Shown piece after piece: positions 22,251-64,000 of a DNA stretch of 64,000 nucleotides. Both the position numbers and the translations under genes were made by a program. The first letter of the stretch is position 1. Every line of letters begins with the position of its first letter. Under the pieces are notes generated by a model. It was given only the letters and a program-made list of their open reading frames with translations, searched no databases and was not told the DNA's origin. Origin of the DNA: Rhabdophis nuchalis (taxonomy: Eukaryota; Chordata; Lepidosauria; Squamata; Natricidae); the NCBI GenBank assembly GCA_039707465.1, contig CM077647.1:178874776-178938775 (forward strand). Direction: 5' to 3'.

Positions 22251-23019
22251 CCTGGTTTCACCCAGTCTTCATGCGTCCTTTTGGCTTTTCATGCCTAAGT
22301 GTTAAGACTTGACTTCTCTCTACCTTGAGGAAGTTGTGAGAAGGAGGGCGCCGAAAATGCAGGACGTTGTCTGAAGTCCCCTCCCACCCCGTACGCTCAA
22401 AATACACCTCCTCCGCCCCCCGCCCCCCTTTCTCTCCCTGCCTCAGTTTCCCATTCGGATCAGCAGATGATAAAACGATCCCAAGCGTTTTAGGGCAGTT
22501 ATTTTAGTGGGGGGTTTTTTCCCCCCCAGGAACGAAAGTCCGCCCTGGCGACAGGAAAGGCATCCGGCCCTTAAAACACTCGGCTCGTTCCCTTCCGTGG
22601 CCCAAACGCCACGGCCGCCAGAGGACGATGGGGGTCCTCAAAAGAGGATGATTTTTAGGGTTTTCAGGAAAATTGGACCTCGGAGGGCTTTTGATCGATC
22701 GATCGATCGATCGATCCATTGATTGGAAAGAAAAGCGAGGCGATATAAGAGAAAAGAAAGCGTGATATTTAATTTCCCATGTGGTGGATGAGGAAAAAAG
22801 GGAGGTGAGGACAGGTAAACTATCCTACAGGTGATAGTGGCCTTCTCCCCATCGGGATGCAGCTGGGCTCGCTTACTTGAGCTGCGCATCTCTTGCCTCA
22901 CTTTTTCTTAACTCCGAACCGGAATTCCCCAGCAACCGACTTATTTTCCCCCCTCTCTCTCAGGGAACTTCAGTAGATCCTGTTCGGAAAATGGCCCGTT
23001 CGATGTATTTCCCCCACCC
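22251..23019. other. Repeat-poor intergenic block
   Basis: No coding exon recognised. C-rich at 22370-22450, with a (GATC)n tract near 22693-22716. The rest looks single-copy. Confidence 0.5.
22693..22716. repeat. (GATC)n palindromic microsatellite
   Basis: Six consecutive GATC units, self-complementary along its length. Confidence 0.95.
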
Positions 23020-23360
23020 CCACCCCCATTTAATTAATTTAAAAGATCTATCAATAGCCGGGCCCACCTAAGCCCATTTTAATAGCGGCGACCTATTAAA
23101 TCAGCTTAACCGGGAAATCCAGCATCAGACAGTTTAATCTGGAGCCCGGCGCGGGCTTTCATCTCTCCTAATCTCCTTGTGTATCGAGACTTTTAATGCT
23201 TTGTGATCCTTAATCAGGTTGGCTCTAATCTCGTTTTGTACATATGCAGATTTTAAGGCCCCTTTTCTGCTTAGCTGGCACGCGCCAGTCGCCATCTGCA
23301 AATGCGGCCTGGCAGCCAATTTTCAGGCCTTTCTTACCCTCGACGTGGGCTGTTGGCAGC
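23020..23360. promoter_or_regulatory. Candidate conserved non-coding element with clustered TAAT motifs
   Basis: A repeat-free stretch with at least eight TAAT/ATTA cores in about 200 bp (TTAATTAATTT, TTTTAATAGC, GTTTAATCTGG, CCTAATCTCC, TTTTAATGC, CCTTAATCAGG, CTCTAATCTC). Such clusters are typical of homeodomain-bound enhancers. No coding frame or splice sites fit. The function is inference; no alignment could be made. Confidence 0.4.
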
Positions 23361-23369
23361 CTGCCGGCA

Positions 23370-23640
23370 ACATTCGAACAATGAGGAGGTTGGGGAGGGA
23401 CATGGGCCAGTCCTGGAGTCTGGGGAAGGCTTGGGTGAGGGCTGTGCGTCGGAGGCAGAGAGGGGGCCAGGGGCATCCGACAGTTATCAGCTGCCTTTGG
23501 AGTTCGACATCAGTGAGGCAGAAGAACAGCTGGAGCCTGTTCCCAGTGCGCGCATACCAGGTGTGAGTTCCTGCCAGCATTACTGCTGGTTCGGTGCACT
23601 TGCACCTTGTTAGAACTCTGGGTTCAGAACCAGTGTTACA
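23370..23640 (+). repeat. Interspersed repeat of unknown class
   Basis: GAGGCAGAAGAACAGCTGGA then GCCTGTTCCCAGTGCG recurs on the minus strand at 63205-63270, showing a dispersed family. It may be part of an LTR; the class is not resolved. Confidence 0.5.
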
Positions 23641-24276
23641 ACTCTGGTCCCGTAACCAGTGTTAGGGGTAACAAACACCCCCGTTGGAAAATAAATGCGG
23701 AATAATACACCGGACAGTAAAGAGATACGTTGCTTTAACCACACACAAACTCTAGAACTCTGATAGTAAGAAAATAAATAGTCTTTACTTTGTAGCAACT
23801 AAAATACTCCTTCCGACCAGTGATACTAACTTCTCAAACAATAACAGTCCTTCACCAAAACACAGAGTTATCTTACAGTGATGCTAAACAAATACTTCTT
23901 CAGTCTTCAGCTTCAGCTCCTCAGTGGCAAACAGTAAGCACAGGAATCAAAGGGAATCGAAAAGGGGATGAACTGTGTTTCTGAGCTTCCTTTTATGGTA
24001 GAGCTGAGAAGCACAGCCAATCAGAATTCAACACAGTTCTTAAAGCTACATATACTCTTTAAGAATCCTGGCTTATATATATATTATCAACCCAACATCA
24101 GGATAAATATTGTGCATGCAGACAATGTTAGAAAAGGGGGAAATAATAATTTTTTGCAATGAAGATTGCTCTGCACGTCTGCAGAACTGAAAATCAAGAT
24201 GGCGGCCCCGCCGATCGGACCGGTTCAGGGGCGTGGCAGGCCGAGTGAGTACCTACTTGGCCGAACCGTAGAAACC
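23641..24276. other. Unassigned sequence
   Basis: AT-rich, with no recognised gene. It may be the remainder of the element that starts at 23370. 24170-24270 has an AACCGG-family-like scrap (GATCGGACCGGTTCAGGGGC). Confidence 0.35.
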
Positions 24277-24555
24277 TAGCTTGAGATATTGGAAGACTGC
24301 TATCATGTCTCCCCTAGTCCTTCTTTCCATTCAACTAGACCTACCCAGTTCCTGCAACCGTTCTTCCTATGTTTTAGTCTCCAGTCCCCTAATCCTCTTG
24401 GTTGCTCTTCTCTTCACTCTTTCTAGAGTCTCTACGTCTTTTCTACATCGTGGTGACCAAAACTGGATGCCGTATTCCAAGTGTGGCCTTCCCAAGGCCT
24501 TGTAAAGTGGTATTAACCCTTCCCATGATCTTGATTCTCTCCCTCTGTTGATGCA

Positions 24556-24946
24556 GCCTAGAACAGCGGGCGACGCCCAGGGGAAGGGCCTTCTCTGTGA
24601 TGGGCCCGACCCTTTGGAATGACCTTCCCCCTGACATTAGAACGACCACGGACCTCCGCTCCTTCCGCCAGAAACTCAAAACCCACCTGTTTCATCTAGC
24701 CGGCCTGGCCTAACGCCATGCTTCCCGCCTCAGTTTGTAATTTTAAATTATTTTATTCGGTTTTAAGGTGAAGTTTTTAATTTTTATAAATTCGTACAGA
24801 GGGTTCTTTAATTCGGTTTTAGTCTCTATGTATTGTTGAGTGTGATAATTTTTAATTTTACCTGTACACCGTCCCGAGTCCCTTCGGGGAGAGGGGGCGG
24901 TCTAGAAATCCAATAAATGAATAAATAAATAAATAAATAAATAACT
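24556..24946 (+). mobile_element. L2-type LINE 3' fragment inserted in CR1
   Basis: Encodes the L2 end (GDAQGKGLL-type, then FGMTFP.. frame) and finishes with CCGTCCCGAGTCCCTTCGGG and (AAAT)n. AGAAC/AACT at the edges is a plausible short duplication. Confidence 0.85.
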
Positions 24947-25057
24947 GTGTTGGCTTTTTTGGCAGCTGCTGCCCACGGCTGGCTCCTATTTAAATGGTTG
25001 TCCACTAGGACTCCAAGATCCCTCTCACAGTTACTGCTATTGAGTAAGGCAGAGGTA

Positions 25058-25772
25058 CAGTATAGGTGGTACCTTGCTCAATAGTAGCAACTGTGAGAGG
25101 GATCTAGGAATCTTAGTGGACAACCATTTAAATAGGAGCCAGCAGTGTGCAGCAGCTGCCAAAAAAGCCAACCCAGTTCTAGGCTGCATAAACAGAGGAA
25201 GAGACTCTAGATCACGTGAAGTGTTAATGCCGCTGTATAGTGCCTTGGTAAGGCCACACTTGGAATACTGCATACAGTTTTGGTCGCCACGATGTAGAAA
25301 AGACGTGGAGACTCTGGAAAGAGTGCAGAGAAGAGCAACCAAGAGGATTAGGGGACTAGAGGCTAAAACATAGGAAGAACGGTTGCAGGAACTGGAGATG
25401 TCTAGTTTGATGAAGAGAAGGACCAGGGGAGACATGATAGCAGTGTTCCGATATCTCAGAGGGTGCCACAAAGAAGAGGGAGTCAAACTATTCTCCAAGG
25501 CACCTGGGGGCAGGACAAGAAGCAATGGGTGGAAACTAATCAAGGAGAGAAGCAACTTAGAACTAAGGAGAAATTTCCTGACAGTTAGAACAATTAACCT
25601 CTGGAACAGAAGTTGCCTCCAGAAGTTGTGAATGCCCCAACCCTGGAAGTCTTTAAGGAGATGTTGGATAGCCATTTGTCTGAAATGGTATAAGGTTCCT
25701 GCCCACGCAGGGGGTTGGACTAGAAGACCTACAAGGTCCCTTCCAACTCTGCTATTGTATTATTGTATTAAG
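25058..25772 (+). mobile_element. CR1 LINE 3' fragment inserted in the opposite orientation
   Basis: [59 protein letters not shown], one stop, then RTRGDMIAVFRYLRGCHKEE and so on to the (TATTG)n tail. With the minus-strand copy it forms an inverted repeat across 24970-25150. Confidence 0.92.
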
Positions 25773-25874
25773 GTACCACCTATACTGTACCTGTGCATTT
25801 TGGTTTTTCCTGCCTAAATAGAGAACCTTACTTCCCCCCCACCCCATCTTAGACACGCAATTAAATAAGCAAAC

Positions 25875-62947
<37,073 letters not shown>

Positions 62948-64000
62948 CTCAAAAAGAAAACAAGGAAGGGCCGTAAGTCCCTCTTCTCATGCAAAGTCTT
63001 TCAAGGGAGGATTTACAGTCACAGACCTTATCTGGCTCGGAAAGCAGCCACGAGTCTCGGAGAGTCACGAACCCATGAAGCGAACTCCTGCAAACTCCAC
63101 TCCCCAGACGCTCCCTCTTTTTTTCCCCTCTAGGAGGGGCCATTCATCATCCACCTGTGGCTTTACTCCCAAGTCGACCCCTGTTCTTTAGCTCTACCCT
63201 TCGTCTGGCAACTCGGCGCATGCGCACACTGGGAACAGGCTCCACTTGTTCTTCTGCCTCCCGGTTGCCTGACTCTGAAGGCAGCCGATAACTGGCACAC
63301 AGCCCTGGCCCCAACAGGTAGTCTAATATTGGGGGTCCTTGTCGTATGACCATTCATGCAGCGACCATACAGAAGCCCTGAAAAAAGGGATTTGCGACCC
63401 TTTTTCATGCTTAACGACCATAGCAGAATCCCCATGGTCACATGATCCAAATTCGGTCATTTGGCCACCGATTCATATGTGGTGATGATCACGTGATCAC
63501 CACTTGTGACCTTCCAACAAGCACAGCCAACAGGGAAAGCTGGATTTGCTTCATGACCACACGATTCACTTAATGACCAGGACATCAAAGATCGGGAAAT
63601 GAAGCAAAACTAACTTAGCAACTGCTTTGCTTAGCAACGGAAGTTCCGGACTCGGTTTTGGCCGGATGTCAAGGACTACTTGTGGACGCATGGAAGATCT
63701 GAGTGAATTTCGACCGCTTAAGTCTTTTAAAGAATTGGCAAACCAAAAGACTTAAAATTTTTCATTCAGAAAATGCTATTTTTTTAAAAGAAATATCTTC
63801 CGCCAATATAAATAAGATATTTGGCACTTTTCCCTATTACATACAGCTAGTCCTCGACTTACAACAGTTCATTTAGTGACCGTTTGAAGTTACAACGGCA
63901 CTGAAAAAAATGGGACTTAGTACAGTTTTTCCCATTTTCAACCGTTGTGCCGCCTGGTCAAAATTCAGGCACCTGAGAACTGACTCACATTTACAACCGT
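62948..64000. other. Intron 19 (partial): repeats only
   Basis: The preceding myosin exon is not in the window. 63165-63320 is a minus-strand copy of the repeat at 23370. 63340-63680 and 63845-64000 belong to the GTCCTCGACTTACAAC family. Nothing else is recognised. Confidence 0.75.

Larger units (their letters stand above)
24277..25835 (-). mobile_element. CR1 LINE split by two later insertions
   Basis: Minus-strand CR1 in three pieces: 24277-24555, 24947-25057 and 25773-25835. Joins read naturally across the gaps (CCTAGAAC then TGTGTTGGC; TATTGAGTAAGG then ACCTATACTGTACC). Confidence 0.85.

Overview
This is nuclear DNA from a squamate reptile, most likely an advanced snake. The evidence is a vertebrate gene split into many short exons, CR1 and L2-type LINE fragments, Bov-B LINE pieces, a tRNA-derived SINE of the Sauria type, a full-length L1, and long (AATAG)n arrays of the kind reported as expanded in snake genomes. 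No sign of a bacterial, viral or organellar sequence was seen.

The one host gene I can support is a sarcomeric myosin heavy chain on the minus strand, filling 25.88-62.95 kb. Twenty-one coding exons can be placed to the base. They run from the converter domain through both light-chain-binding IQ motifs, the S1/S2 proline junction and the whole coiled-coil rod to the stop codon, a short 3' UTR and an AATAAA signal. Exon lengths (124, 137, 256, 243, 177, 146, 91, 390, 127, 119, 197, 184, 166, 125, 309, 204, 126, 276, 96, 135, 24 nt) keep one open frame of 1,216 codons and match exons 20-40 of mammalian MYH7. Residues that separate MYH7 from MYH6 mostly favour MYH7. The ATPase part of the motor lies upstream, beyond the right edge.

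The left 25.8 kb, downstream of the gene, holds no recognisable host exon. In order it has tandem arrays (1-1515), a large inverted minisatellite (2985-4865), CR1, hAT-like and Bov-B pieces (5.5-14.1 kb), AATAG arrays with L2 tails (14.1-16.35 kb), a full-length L1 (16.35-22.08 kb) with an open ORF1 and an ORF2 broken by one stop codon, a repeat-poor block (22.26-23.36 kb) with clustered TAAT motifs that may be regulatory, and nested CR1/L2 insertions (24.3-25.8 kb).

The myosin introns are loaded with repeats: a degenerate telomere-like tract, kilobase GA-rich tracts, a 46-bp minisatellite of about 62 copies, an almost complete L2-type LINE, and several hAT-like elements with 8-bp target duplications, several of which carry expanded tandem repeats inside. 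The most notable points are a GC-AG intron 29, the absence of a miR-208-like sequence from the intron that hosts it in mammals, tandem repeats inside hAT-like elements, and two repeat families with a hammerhead-ribozyme-like core.
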